DNA from: Pagrus major
Lineage: Eukaryota > Chordata > Actinopteri > Spariformes > Sparidae
Direction: 5' to 3'
Assembly: GCF_040436345.1 (NCBI RefSeq)
Contig: NC_133232.1
Location: 9,776,001 to 9,840,000, forward strand
Length of the DNA stretch: 64,000 nucleotides
Both the position numbers and the translations under genes were made by a program. The notes beneath the pieces were generated by a model. The model made no database searches. It was given only the letters and a program-made list of their open reading frames with translations, and had not been told where the DNA came from. Shown one piece after another: positions 1-12,099 of this stretch (position 1 is the first letter of the stretch; the number at the start of each line of letters is the position of its first letter).

Positions 1-1570
1 ACACATTTTTGTGGTCACGTTCCTCAGCATCTTTTCCCAGCAGTGTGCTGCAGCTGAGGCTGATGTCTGCGCTACAGCTGCATCTAAAAAGGCTTCACGC
101 TAAGAAGCTCGCAAATGGCTTGTTTTCAATAAAGTATTCAAAGCGTCCTCAGCAGTGTTGGGATTTGTGTATTGTTCAGGGAAATCATCAGATAAGAATT
201 TGTTGTTGCATGTTTCAAGGAGCGATGTGTTGATAACTGAATGGAAACAAGCGATTACAGCATTTTAAGTCAAAAGAGGTAAAAAAAATCTGAATGTTTG
301 TCATCCATTTTAAAACAAGAGTTCCTTGGACCTTAAAAATATCACATTTTGAACTCACTAATCTGACCATTAGACTGAAATGTTGTTACTCCATTTTGTG
401 CTGATCGTGGTATGGAAAGGCCAGGGCTCACACTGTATTACATTACATTTGACAGCCAAGCACGATAACTGATTTTGCAATGTTGTTACAACATTACATG
501 TAACTATAGTTTTGATGGGTCTGAGGTTGCTGAGGTGGGTCAAAGGAATGTAGATTTTTCTTGAAAAAGCCATTCTAGGTAATGTAAAGTTAAATGGGCC
601 ATTTTTTAAAGCTAGAGTATGCTAACTATGCTAGTCTTTTTGGTTCACCACTTTGGCCCAAGTTGAAATATCTCAATAACTATTAGAAGGATTATCATGA
701 CATTTGTCTTGACATTCAGAGTATCCAGTTACTTTTTCTTTAGCACTGCCACGATGTCCACGTGTGTTTTTTCTGTGAGATATCTCAACAAGAACGAGAT
801 GGATTGCCATGAAATGGCATTAAATTAATGACATTCCCATCAGCTGCTGTACTGGTGTTAAGTGCCAATTAGCAAATATTAGACTGCTAACACATAACTA
901 AGACATGAATGTGGTAAACATTTTTATATGCTTAAACCTCAGCCTGTTACTGTAATATTGTCATTGTGAGCACGTTAGCATGCTGACATTAGACCTTAGC
1001 TAAAGTTCTTCTGTGCCTACAGGAAGTCGACTGTCTGCACCAAAAACTAAAGCCCATTGAATTGAATGACATTGCCATCCTTTTGTTTCAAAAACAAATT
1101 TTGCAATATGGCTTACCCATTATGTCATGTCATGTGACACCAACAACCTTTCCTTTCCTTTCCTTCTCTCTTTCCCTTACCCACTATACCCCTACACATG
1201 CAATCCATACACAAACGCCTACTCAAATAGTATAAAAAGAAACTCTAAATGTGAAATCTCAAGTATACCTCCTTCATTTCTTAATTAATAATTTCTTATC
1301 CTTATCCTCCCATTTTTCTGGTTGCTGTTGTTTCTCTGCATTGCCATGTATGTCTTCTTGTTAATCACTTATGTTGCACTATCAATAAATTCTTAAGAAA
1401 ACCGAGTGGGAAGTGCATCTGCTGGATAAGGGAACAGAAACCAGAGTTGGCAAAAGTCTGGAGCCTGACAAAGAACAAGCAGTGAGAGGAAGTAAGAAAA
1501 CTAAACCACTTCTCCAAGATAACTAAACTGACTGGACGAAACTTAAATCAAAAGACCAGACACAGCCTAG
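1..1570. other. Gene-free 5' flank with an old teleost interspersed repeat
   Basis: No exon recognised. About 600-1060 resembles a common fish interspersed repeat: phrases about 'gaaatatctcaa', 'gattgccatgaaat' and 'cattgtgagcacgttagcatgctga' are typical of it, and a related piece recurs near 30340-30540. A pyrimidine-rich TTTCC run lies at about 1148-1175, and an AATAAA-type hexamer near 1384 has no recognisable gene in front of it. From about 1430 the sequence becomes alignable to the upstream flank of lectin copy C (minus strand near 29170-29200), so the duplicated unit reaches at least that far. Confidence 0.5.
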
Positions 1571-1617
1571 TGACATGAGCAGAAAGAGCATTCTGTTTCC
1601 TGTGCAGTTAATAATTC
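1571..1617 (+). promoter_or_regulatory. Paralog-conserved upstream block, lectin copy A
   Basis: A block of about 47 bases just upstream of the first non-coding exon is shared with the other two lectin copies (minus strand 16851-16900 and 28966-29012). Common elements are TGACATGAGC or TGACATAAGC, then CTGTTTCC or CTGTTTTC, then GCACAATAAATA-like AT-rich sequence. The distance to the non-coding exon is similar in all three copies, which fits a shared core promoter or proximal enhancer. This is inferred from conservation among paralogs only. No transcription start is shown. Confidence 0.5.
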
Positions 1618-1659
1618 TGTATCATATGACACATGGTACATTTATTTTAGCTGTTTGTT

Positions 1660-4600
1660 ATAAATCAGTGGCAGCACCTTAATGTGAAAGCAGTCGTACT
1701 GGCTCTGCCCTCTCAGATCCCAGGTAAGTGCATATTTAGACGTTTTCCCACTTGCATTATTGAATACTGTAAGTAAATGTTCTGCAGATTCAACCAACAC
1801 TATTTCACTTTCACTCCAGCTCAATCCACGATTGTAGATTTTAGCTCAGTGATTGCAAACAATAATTTGTCTTTATGTTACTGGCAAAGTTTATATTAAT
1901 TAAGCAGGATTTTAATTTGAATGCAACATCTCACTAGACTCCATGTTTAGTCAATTGATGAGAGCATACTGTATTTATAAACACTGATTTAAAAGGCTGT
2001 AAAAAGAATACTTTAAAGTCTTAAGAGCTAACTTTGAATGTCTCATGTGACTTTACATCTATAAATGTCTCCTCTAAACAGGAAGTGAGACCATTATCAG
2101 AATGAACACAATGGAAATCGATTATGAAACAGATAGTCAGAACTTCACAATGGAAGGCCTCATTAGCCAAGGTACAGTATCAACCTGAAAACATATAGAC
2201 AAATAAAATATTAAGAGATTAAGGGCCGGATCTACTAAAGGTTTGCGTGTATTAAAACGTGTGCAAACTCCTTGCACACGCAAAAAATTGTACAAACTGA
2301 TTTACTAACAGTGCGCAAAAAGGGTTGCATCTGTCAAAGGTGCAAAATAGCGCATCTGCATCCAGTTAGTTCGTTTGCAGCAATGAATATGCAATATGGG
2401 GCGTTTACACGCAATTGTGCGTGTTCTGGGTGGAGAAAATGTAAATATATTAATTTAGCACACGCAAAGTGATTTATCAAACCTGAAAGCAATTTTGCTA
2501 AATAGAAACTGCTTCTATATTTAACACGTCTCAAAGGGAGGTGCAAACGGTTTGTATGCGTAATTGCGCACACATGGCTGCGGTTATTGTTGCAAGAAGG
2601 AGACGCCGAAACAATGGAAGGAGACGCCGAGAACGGAAACTATCATTAGAACATATCCAGCCTTGCCATTTAGGAGCTGTTGGAGGAACTCAGAGCGGAT
2701 TGCACCTGCTCCTCAACGGTGGTCAGAGGCATCTCATCCACGGTGCCCCCGCCTGTTTTATTTGCAGACCTTTTATTATACGCCAATTTTTCTTTTGTTC
2801 TTCTTCTGATGTCTTGGTATCTCCTTTTCACTTCATCCACTGTTCGCCTGTTTTTTCCAACAGCATTAACTTTTTCACTGATTTTCTCCCACACGGCGTT
2901 CCTTTGCGCGACCGTCAGATTCCTTTGCTGCAGCTCATTGAAATGTTTATTTGCTTCCTCTACCAACACTTCTAATTCCAAAGGGTCAAATTTCACTTTG
3001 CGCTTTCGCTCTCTCAAACTTGCCATGCTGAAAACCATGAAACACGCTAAACCCTCATTTAAATAGGCGTGTCTCCAACATGTTTGCGCCTGTTGTCATT
3101 TACGCAATCACTCTTAGTAAATCGCCCGCAAACCGCGGTTCAACCCCACACGCAAATTTCTAGATTGCGCACGCAGATTAGTACAAGCAATTTGGGATCT
3201 TAGTAGATCCGGCCCTAAGAGTATATGGTAGGGTAATCCATGTACTTTTGGAAACTAACCTGTTGGTTGGTAACTTAAAAGAGGTCATATTATGCTTTTT
3301 GGGTTTTTGCCTTTGCTTTATTGTGTTGTGTAGCATTTTTGGTCCGCAAAGTGCAAAAAACCCAAAGTCCACACCAAAGGGAGTTACTCTCTCCCACAGA
3401 AAACACTGCTCCTGCACTTCCTGAAACGCCTGGTTTGGAGTCGAGCCTTTACTTCTGTGACTTATGTGGTCACTATGTAACAGGCGTTATATAAATATAT
3501 ATTTTTATATGTTTATATATATATCATTATGAAATATATACACTCCAGTCAGTCAGCAGACATACAGTTGCTCCTGCTGTAGCAGAGTTATTTTAGATCA
3601 CACTACCTTGCTCGGCATGACCTGTATGGAGTTAGATTTGTGTCTTTATTACATGCGAGGAAATAAATGATCTGAGAGAAAAAAAAATATTTGAGAGAAA
3701 AAGTTATCACACTGATAGCAAAAAAGCATTTTATGAGAGAGAAAAAAATATTTGAGAGAAAAAGTTTTCATACCAATAGCAAAAAATAATAATATTTGAG
3801 ACTAAAAAAAGTTTTGAGAGAAAGTATTTTCTCATAGAACATAAAAAATATAAATTTGAAATTTTTAACCTGGTTTATACTGCAATTTACCTTGTCAGCT
3901 CTACACCTCGGCTAGATGGTAAAAAATATTTAGAATAAGCCCTGTGTAGCTGAGTTTGCAAGCTACACATGCAGTGTAGCTAAACGTGTAGTGCAACAAC
4001 CATACAAAGACTATTTTACACAAAACTAGGTGGGACACTTTCAAACGGTATATCAATCACTGTCTAACGTTAGCTAGCTATAGGGTTGCTACCTTCCATG
4101 CAGACTAGCTGAAAGGTGTCCAGGAGGTTGTATATGATGAACAAGCAGTTACTCTTCAGGTGCTTTGAGGCTAGCAAGTGCAAAGGTAGAAACTAGCTCA
4201 CTACTCACTAAATAAGGAGTGAAACTATCTAAATCAACATATTCATTTGGCATTTGATTTAAAAATAGTATAAACCAGTTGAGTTTGCAAGTTTACCTAG
4301 CATGGTGGCTAATTAGCGATTAGCTTTACTAGCGATTAGCATGCTAATAATATAATACACATTGGAGTCTCCGCGCTCAACTAAGGCAGCGCATCTATGC
4401 CGGTGAATCGACAATGGTGTAATAATTCAGTTTGACTCCCAAGACGATTCTCACCCGACTGGCCAATAGGAAGGTGGCCCCCCCATGACATTATCACAGC
4501 GAGAGCAAAATCCTGACACGAGAGCAAGAAATTGCATCGAGAGCAAAGACTTAGTTTTTGAGAGAGAGAAGAAAAACGTTTTGAGAGAAACACATTTTTT

Positions 4601-7389
4601 TTGAGAGAAAATGTTTTCACACTGATAGCAAAAAAATATATATTTGAGAGTTAAAAAAAAGTATTTTGAGAGAGATTTTTTTTTTTTCAGAAATAATTTT
4701 AAAAATGTCAAATTTATATTTTTTTATGTTCTATGAGAAAATACTTTCTCTCAAAACTTTTTTTAGTCTCAAATATTATTTTTTGCTATTGGTATGAAAA
4801 CTTTTTCTCTCAAATATTTTTTTTTCTCTCAGATCATTTATTTTCTCGCATGTAATAAAGACACAAATCTAACTCCATATACCCGCCCTACTCTGCCTCT
4901 GATTGGCTACATCCTGCCTGTTAAGAAATGCACATGTACAACTCTCACCAAAGATTCAACAGAGGCGAGCTGTCTCACTCTGTAGCCAAAATGGAGCATT
5001 CAAGACACAGTGTGAAAAGGGATGCTGCAACAATGCACCACATGAGAAAAAAAAAAAGTTTTTTTTTGAAAATTTAAGTATGTAAACCTATTCTACTAGG
5101 ACCCTCAAATAAAAGTATGAACCTGAAAATTTGCATAATATGACCTCTTTAACATGTCCCACGTTATGCTCATCTTCAGGTTCATACTTTTATGTTGGGT
5201 GTCTACTAGAAAGACAGGAAATGTCACTTTCTACATTATTGGACCTTTAAAGAAATCATCTATTTTTCAAATAGATTTCATTTGTGCTGCTTTGTGTAAG
5301 TAGTTCCTAAAAACTTCTAACTTTCAGTATTGAAGAACTATGAGGGCAGTTCTATTTCACAAGAAAAAAACCTTCTGAAGAGGAAACAGTGACAAACATA
5401 ATCACTGCCTGGATTATGTAGGAAGCAATGTAATCAACATTTTTGCAACATTTCCTCATTATTATTAGAGTTTTATAATTCATATTTTTGGGTTTAATGA
5501 TGGCTTATCTTTGCATTGATTCAATAGCATGCTGTTCCAGTATCCTTGGACCTTATTTTCTATACAGCAAATCAAATCTTACTTAACTGAGTAAGATGAA
5601 TGTTCTATAGCCGATTAGCTGTTCAGCTGCAGCACATTAAACATATTAACGCACCTGCAAATGTCCCATTGGTCAGAAAGATGTTGATTTGGGTCTTACT
5701 CTTCAACAACACGATGTCTACCTTTGACTACATTTTTTTGTTTTCATTTTTGATTAGTGGATATTAAGGTTAGAAAGCTTCCCTCTGGTGTGACTGTGTG
5801 TCTTGGATTACTGTGTGTGGTCCTGTTGGCTGGTAACATCGGACAGATTATCTACTGTAAGTGCTGCTTGTTGTTTGTTGTCACTAAAAATATCAATAAT
5901 GTATTTAGCAACGGTCTTTAATGTCTGAGAAGCCAGTGCAGATGATAAGTTACAGACTAACTACATCGCATTATTTATTCATTACTATTCACTGAATATT
6001 AGTGCAAATCGGCTCCAGACCAAGTATGATTTAATGCAGAGAGTTTGGGTTACAGCTAACCAAAGGATGACCCAAACGATCACCAAGATGACGAGGAAAA
6101 TAAAAAGTAAGACAGATTCATTTACTATGCAGTGTTTTGGTATTCTTTGCCTATTTGTGATATTTTGTCCCACTCCATATTTCCAATTTTGCAGGCATGC
6201 AATGTCAGACAGGCTGGCATAAGTTAGACACAAGCTGTTTCTTTGTTTCAACTGAGAAGAAAAACTGGACATCAAGCAGAAAAGACTGCATCGCCAAGGG
6301 AGCAGATCTGGTCGTCATAGACAGCAGCGGGGAACAGGTGAGGGAGGGAGGGAGAGAGGAAGGAAGGAAGGAAGGAAGGAAGGAAGGAAGTCCAGTATTT
6401 CCCACTGACAAATGTTGCAGTCTCAAGCAGTGGTCTGTGTCACATCACCACCATCTCCTCCACCCCCAGACATAAAAGTCAACACATGTAATCTGATGTA
6501 ATATGACATATTGTAGAAATGTTGATATGATACAACTGATCACATCTGAGTGATAAGACACTGCAAACATTAGGGACTTCTGTTGATTGATTTTGTTGTC
6601 AAGGGTCAGAATAAGATAACACTAGAAAACAAACAACAATTTGACTGAAATAATTTGAGTATCTATGTTTTTAATAATTATTTTCTACTCTACACTACCA
6701 GGCATTTGTCAACTGGTTACTGAAGTCAGACGAAAATGCCTGGATTGGTCTGACAGACAGTGTTAAAAAGGGGACTTGGACGTGGGTGGATGAGACCCCA
6801 GTCATCACAACGTAAGTTTCGAGTGCCGGAGCGAGTCTCCTTTGATTATGAGATCGGAAGACATTATAATTCAACAGGTTCCTTGATTAACAATCTTTTT
6901 ACTCATTATATTTACAGTAAGGAACTCACGAATAAGCTTTATGAACTGAATTTTTGTCAAAATCCGTTTTGGTTTTGATCTTTCATGCAAAAGAGGAGGT
7001 GAGGAGGTAAAAATGTGAAGGCATCTGCTTTGATGCTACTGAAGAACCTCACTGATGCAGTACAATCAGTTAAATTTCACTTTTTCTTCATCGCTGTTCT
7101 TCTCATTGACAGGTGTAATGACCCGTGGAGTGGGCACAAGTATCGATAAGCAAACCAGTGTTTAAGGATGTTTCTAATCCAGATATGGCTAATTGTGGGA
7201 TTGTAAATGGGTGCTGTAAAAAGCATTTCTGTCTCTGTTATCTTGTACATCAGGTACTGGGAGGCTGGGCAGCCCAACAACTACTATGGGAACCAGGACT
7301 GCGGAGAAGTGGTGGAGAGATCGTCAGGAGTTGGAGTATGGAACGATGAAGCCTGTTCTGTTGAACAACTGTATATCTGCGAGCAATAA
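1660..7389 (+). CDS. C-type lectin receptor, type II membrane protein, short neck (copy A)
   Basis: Predicted spliced gene. Non-coding exon about 1660-1723, then coding exons 2102-2171 (ATG at 2102), 5758-5856, 6056-6106, 6195-6337, 6702-6811 and 7254-7389 (TAA). All introns are GT-AG, and phases match copies B and C. The product is 202 residues. Cytoplasmic tail 1-33 contains IDYETD but no ITIM. A transmembrane helix spans about 34-56, followed by a 17-residue neck (57-73) and a CTLD (77-200). CTLD hallmarks seen are CQTGWHKLDTSCF, NWTSSRKDC, WIGLTD, WTWVDE, GQPNN, NQDCGE, WNDEAC and YICEQ. QPN and WND mark a probable calcium/sugar site. By family analogy it is a surface glycan receptor of myeloid or epithelial type. 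The neck exon is the least certain part: it is phase 1-1, so skipping it also keeps frame. Confidence 0.82.
2223..3215. mobile_element. PIF/Harbinger non-autonomous element in intron of copy A
   Basis: Terminal inverted repeats GGGCCGGATCTACTAA (2223) and TTAGTAGATCCGGCCC (ending 3215) are flanked by identical TAA at 2220-2222 and 3216-3218. This is the 3-bp TWA target duplication known for PIF/Harbinger. Subterminal sequence is rich in GCGCA and TTTGCG words on both strands. The 993-bp element carries only the Myb-like accessory ORF on the minus strand. No DDE transposase is visible, so it must depend on another copy for movement. Confidence 0.88.
2670..3038 (-). CDS. Myb/SANT-like accessory protein of Harbinger element
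   Basis: Open frame of 122 codons inside the Harbinger element, on its minus strand. The predicted protein starts MVFSMASLRERKRKVKFD and has a Myb/SANT-type three-helix pattern: VLVEEANKHF, then TVAQRNAVWEKISEKVNAVG, then RTVDEVKRRYQDIRRRTKEK. A short acidic/serine tail follows. In PIF/Harbinger elements a Myb-like protein binds subterminal DNA and carries the transposase into the nucleus. A second methionine (MASL) five codons in is an equally good start. The frame is intact although the partner transposase gene is missing. It lies in an intron of copy A in opposite orientation. Confidence 0.75.
   Translation of the reverse strand: MVFSMASLRERKRKVKFDPLELEVLVEEANKHFNELQQRNLTVAQRNAVWEKISEKVNAVGKNRRTVDEVKRRYQDIRRRTKEKLAYNKRSANKTGGGTVDEMPLTTVEEQVQSALSSSNSS
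3279..5148. mobile_element. piggyBac-like non-autonomous element containing a fold-back
   Basis: Ends AAGAGGTCATATTATGC (3279) and GCATAATATGACCTCT (ending 5148) are inverted. Each is bordered by TTAA (3275-3278 and 5149-5152), the piggyBac target site. The left end has one extra A relative to the right. No transposase frame is present. The inside is dominated by a large imperfect palindrome (see 3628-4882), probably a separate insertion. The family is inferred from the TTAA flanks and palindromic ends, which match a common teleost repeat. Confidence 0.6.
3628..4882. repeat. Large fold-back (inverted repeat arms about 200 bp)
   Basis: The left arm, about 3628-3850, begins GGAGTTAGATTTGTGTC and continues through GAGAGAAA repeats to ATAAAAAATATAAATTTG. 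It reappears in inverse orientation at about 4700-4882. Inside the left arm and again at 4560-4690 are tandem variants of TTTGAGAGAAAA. A second inner inversion (GGTTTATACTG near 3870, AGTATAAACC near 4266) continues the symmetry. No ORF is recognised. It is an AT-rich fold-back of unknown class. Confidence 0.7.
6356..6390 (+). repeat. (AAGG)n microsatellite in intron of copy A
   Basis: About eight GGAA units begin some 15 bases after the donor of the first CTLD exon of copy A. Likely length-polymorphic. No function is implied. Confidence 0.9.
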
Positions 7390-7612
7390 GATGACAGTGA
7401 TCTACACAGATATTAATGGTGTGTGGACTGTTGTTGTGATGTTGTGGTGATACTCAACAAACAACGTGAAAAGACCAAAACCAACAATTAACTGATTCTA
7501 CAAACAATCCTGAGTCGATGTCACCAACACTTCCTGCTGCCAGTAATATTCACCAATTGTGTGTTCATCCGCAGCTGAAAATAGTCCCTTTGAAATACAA
7601 TACTTATATATG

Positions 7613-7668
<56 letters not shown>

Positions 7669-8540
7669 CATCCTTGGAAATAAGACATTTTGTGGTTTTA
7701 ACAACATTAAAAAATGGCAAAGACAATGTCAGTTTGCAATTTAAGTTATTTATAACAAAAAAGGAAAACAAATATATTTTTTTAAATGCTGTGACCACTT
7801 TGCTTTTGTAATGTGAGAGAACCAGCCCTCGGACTAACCATTGTGCTTTTTCGCTTTTACAATCATTATCTAAATTATCACATTTTAAGTTTAAAGAATT
7901 TTAAGAAAATCTTAATACATCAGTTTCCATGATTCTAGATAAGTAAACTTTGATGCGGAATATAGTTAATAATTTCATACATTTATCAATTAACTGATGA
8001 TTATAGTGTTTGATGTTATGGGATATGAATTGCATGATTGTACAAAAACATTTGCTATCAATGTCTTCAACTGATACTAATATTCCGTGGCCTTTGCCAA
8101 AGCTTAAGATTTACTGTTTAACTGGTTACTCAAGTGGTCTGTAGTGGGGTCAACATGCAGATGTCATAAAAAGATAAACAAATCTGTTAACACTTGCCTG
8201 CTCCCCTTCCTAAAATAGGCTTCTGTTGCCTAGAAACATTTCCTTTCTCCTTTGACATGTGCCAACTCACACAGCAATCAGGGTCATTTTGATATCAAGC
8301 CTGCACACTGAGGAGGGCATTAGCTGAAGCATTTTGTGCTTGTAAGTCTGCATTGTAAATAGAAAAGGAATATACAGCAAATGGAAATTCAAAACTATAT
8401 ATATATATATTTTTTTGCATCTATTTGTGCATTTCAATAAAAAAAAAGATGAATAATAATGTGGGTGGACATGTGGTGAAGGGGCAGACACTTTCCCACC
8501 ACCAGAGACTAAAGGTACAACTGCTGAGGCTCAGGACCCA
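7390..8540 (+). other. 3' flank of copy A, homologous to flanks of copies B and C
   Basis: After the stop codon, short segments are alignable to the 3' flanks of the other lectin genes. CAGCTGAAAATAGTCCC near 7573 matches the copy B 3' region near 11900. Sequence at 7960-8030 (ACATCAAACACT and ATCATCAG in inverse orientation) matches 11190-11290 and 19060-19150. Sequence 8215-8530 is the inverse of about 18460-18750 downstream of copy C. A (TA)n/(TATG) run sits at 7603-7672. No clear AATAAA was found close to the stop, so the 3' end of the transcript is not defined. Confidence 0.6.
7603..7672. repeat. (TA)n microsatellite
   Basis: About 70 bases of TA with scattered TATG units lie 210 bases after the copy A stop codon. 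Open frames predicted across it are translations of the repeat. Confidence 0.9.
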
Positions 8541-11055
8541 GTAGCAGAGGGGTGATCATGTTGTTACCTCTTCCAGCAAACACAGTTGGTCGTTTTGGGG
8601 GTAGACATAAGTCTTGCATTCAAAATTTTACTTAATTACGTGAGTATTAAAAAAGTCACAACCAGTCACAACCATCATCAAGTCAGTTTTTAGAAGCTGA
8701 AATATTCTTAACTCTGTTGCTCCGCTTTTGCCATTAATGACATACGATGGTCGGATGCGCACACAGCCCGGCTCCACAGGTGCACCACGTCGCTTTGTCT
8801 GAAACAGGCTTTTCTGGGGCGTTTTTAAAGCAACCACACATTTAGTGACAAGTCTCTGTGCGATCCAGGCCTGAATGTGCAAGCATCAGCGATGCCACAG
8901 CTGGTAAAGGTGGCTCTTATTTCAACTCTTCATATCCTGCCCCATAGCTTAATCCATAACAATACATCCTAAGTGCTATATCATAGGCAACTGGACTGGT
9001 TTCAGTTTCTTGTTTGAGTTTCTTGAGGCGTCTTCAAGAAACTGAATCAAGTCCAGTTGCCTACGACATAGCACTTAGAATTACTTTATTATTTTAACTA
9101 AACTACATCTGCAGAGAAACTAAGGCTGTAGTGGAGTGAAAAATACAATATTTGCCACCATTATGTTGTTGAATGTAAGTATATATGGAAATATTCAAGT
9201 AAAGTATGCAAGAACCTTAAAACTGTACATAAGTACTCATTGTACTAATAAAGGAAAGAGGAAGGTTTGGACAAACTTAAAAGCAACAGACACTCAACAC
9301 AATGAAGTAGGCTGAGTAAGATTTATAGCAGAGCTGTTGCGTTGGATTGCATCATATCGTAAAGGTGTTGCTTCTACTGTGTCCACCTCCGCTCGTCACC
9401 CTGCTGCACCCTGAACAGATGACAAGGCACTGACAAATACCAAGTGCTGACGGCGCTCTTTGCAGCCACACCACACTACATGTTACATAACACAGAAGAA
9501 GACGCAGCACGTTTTAGAATCAGTCACATGTGAGCAGTATACAGAGCAGATGTACTTAGCGGGCAGAGACACCAAGCTCTGGCATGTGGCTCACTTTGGG
9601 TGTGGTGGCGGTTGCATTGAGTGCGGCTGCTCTTGAAGGGGGTATCTCAACCATTAATTGGACTAAGCCTTTTCATTCCCCCCAGAGATGAGTCCGATCC
9701 AAACCGTCTGTGGTCGGGTGGTGAGATGGGGCTCCCCACCGGGACGTAGGCGGGTGGTGAGGTTTCTCTTTGGGGCCGCCTGCCTAAAAATAAAAGATCA
9801 AGGAGCCTCAACCAGACATGTTGGTCTGGTTAGACTCACAGAGCAGAAAAAAAGGGTTTTAAAACACTTTAAAGGGTGTTGCTTGTGCATTAGTCTGATG
9901 ACCTAATGGATTTAAATAAATGAGGTGACTTTTCCAGTACAGTACATAGCAACAAGGTAGCAAAATAAACGGCCATATTACACATTTTACAGCCATTTTA
10001 CATATAAACTATAATGACGCTGCACTTATTTACGTAGTTTTTAATTTTTTACGATGTAATAAAAACATTTTGGACATATTTCTGGAAAGCCCTTTCTGTG
10101 GTCAGGCTGAGGTTGACTGTCATTTAAGAGCTGGAATTGCGTGGAGAGGTGCTGACAACCTCTGTGACGTGCCACTGATTGAGCGTCTCCATTTTCTGCT
10201 TCATTATCTTTCACTCCACTACAAAAGTTGTAGTTTTTTGAAGACTACATTTACTCAATAACTTAAGTTACTAGTTATTTTGCAGATTACATGCTGCTAG
10301 CCAACGTAGCACATTTTTTTATTACTCTATTTCATCAGCAATCAGATAACAACTAAAAGAACAAAACAAATCATAAAAATAATCAATATCAGATCTACTA
10401 ATCAACCAGGCCAATAATCAGTCAAACCGTAGTATGCATGTAAATATATGTATAATGTACTTTTACTTGTACTTTTGTTATTTCACTATTACCAGTACTA
10501 CTGGTACTACTTTCACTTTTACCAAAGGAATACTTTTACACAATAACTTTAATAAGTGCTAAATGTACCAACCACCAGTCTGTGATGTCGTACTAAGAAC
10601 AGAAGTGTGCATGCACAATAACAGGATTTCATTTAGTTAAACCAGAAGGAGAGCTCTTGCATATCTAAAGCATAGACAGCCTCAAGCTGACTTCTGCTGC
10701 TGCTCCAGGTACTGTATGAATGTCACCAGTTTTATAGGATTTCTGTTTTGTTCAGATTCCTTCTATTCCCAGGGCTGAATCCAATCAATTTCAATTTAAA
10801 TAAAGAAGAATGAATATTTCAGAATCTCTCTTTAGTTCTTGTGATTGAATATCCTGTAAACACTGCCATTTAAATACCAGGGAAAGATACAGTTGTTTAA
10901 TTAATTCATTAATTCGACTGTAAAAACTAATTGCACACACTCCTCAAACACAAACAGTGAATTTCTTTGGAAAAAAAGAAAGATGGACATTCATTTGTAT
11001 CAGTATTAAAGAGTGGTACAGTGGATTATTAATACAAATGCTGCATGTATGTGAT
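8541..11055. other. Gene-free spacer between copies A and B, old repeats
   Basis: No exon recognised. At about 8970-9080 is a small inverted repeat, GGCAACTGGACT and AGTCCAGTTGCC around TTTCTTG/CAAGAAAC. This belongs to a fish repeat that also sits at 22170-22300 next to the stop codon of copy C. Segments near 9085-9260 and 10190-10280 (TACTCAATAACTTAAGTTAC, CACTCCACTACAAAAG) resemble a dispersed teleost DNA element. The rest shows nothing I can name. Confidence 0.4.
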
Positions 11056-12099
11056 TTGTAACATAAATTATTTGTTATACATTCATTTTCATACATAATA
11101 ATTAATAAATCATAGTGATGGCGATATATGTAAAGCTATGCCAACAGCCACAGAATACTATAGTAGATTAATAAATATCGATATATATATATCCATTACA
11201 TCAAACACTAATCATCAGCTAAAGAGTAATTTATGAAATTATAAAATAATTCTGCATCAAATTTCACTTAATAATGAAAGATAATTTATGAAGAGATGTC
11301 TGGTTGCAAAATAAAAATATCATTTAGATGGAAATGTATATGTGAAGAAAGCTGATTTGTGTATGTTTAAAGGGTTGGATCACCCAAATCATAAAAAATA
11401 AAACTGGTTACAGCACTAAAAAATACATTTGTTATACAATACACATTGTTTCTGGTAAGAGGTCCTGCTCTCACCATCAGTGTTGTTAAAACCAAAAAAA
11501 CACATTCCATCATCATCATTGTACTGGAGTAAATGCAGAGACAGATATCTCAAACCTTGGCAAATAAAGCCAAAACTATATGTAAAATACCACGAGAGCT
11601 ATGTACATAAATAAGAGAAGTATGTTTGATTGTAATTTGGGTGAACTGACCCTTTAACAGTCTCAGAGAATAAGGCTGACAGCATACTGTAATGTTGTTA
11701 TTGTCTACAAATAAGGAAGGACAACGTGTATGTCCGTCTTTCAACACTTTGTCAACAGTTCCCAGTCCATGAGTCCCACAGAAGATGAAAATCTAGTAAA
11801 ATGGGCCACAAATATAAGATATCATTTTCAAAAAAGGCTCATTAATTTCCTGAAACAGCTGCACTGGAGTAAATAGTGCATTTTTTGGGGACTATTTTCA
11901 GCTGTTGATTAATACACCATGGTGGTGTTGAGTATTTCCACCATAAACTATAGAGTTTGTTCAGAATCAGTTTATTGTTGGTATTTGTCTTTTCATTACA
12001 TTTCAGACAAATAAAGAATACCATCAGACTTAAACACTGAAGATGTACATTAGAACCACGGTCCAAAGCCACGCACCATCTGTTTAAATTATTGTGATC
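11056..12099 (-). other. 3' UTR and downstream flank of copy B
   Basis: On the minus strand, sequence after the copy B stop includes an AATAAA signal at 11971-11976, about 125 bases past the stop, so the mRNA probably ends near 11950. The stretch 11780-12075 is homologous to 21785-22130 downstream of copy C. The stretch 11060-11560 is homologous to 18935-19400. These long matches show that the duplicated unit included well over 1 kb of 3' flank. Confidence 0.6.

Noticed and set aside
7498..7811. Frames rich in Tyr-Ile around 7600
   Set aside because: They are translations of the (TA)n microsatellite.
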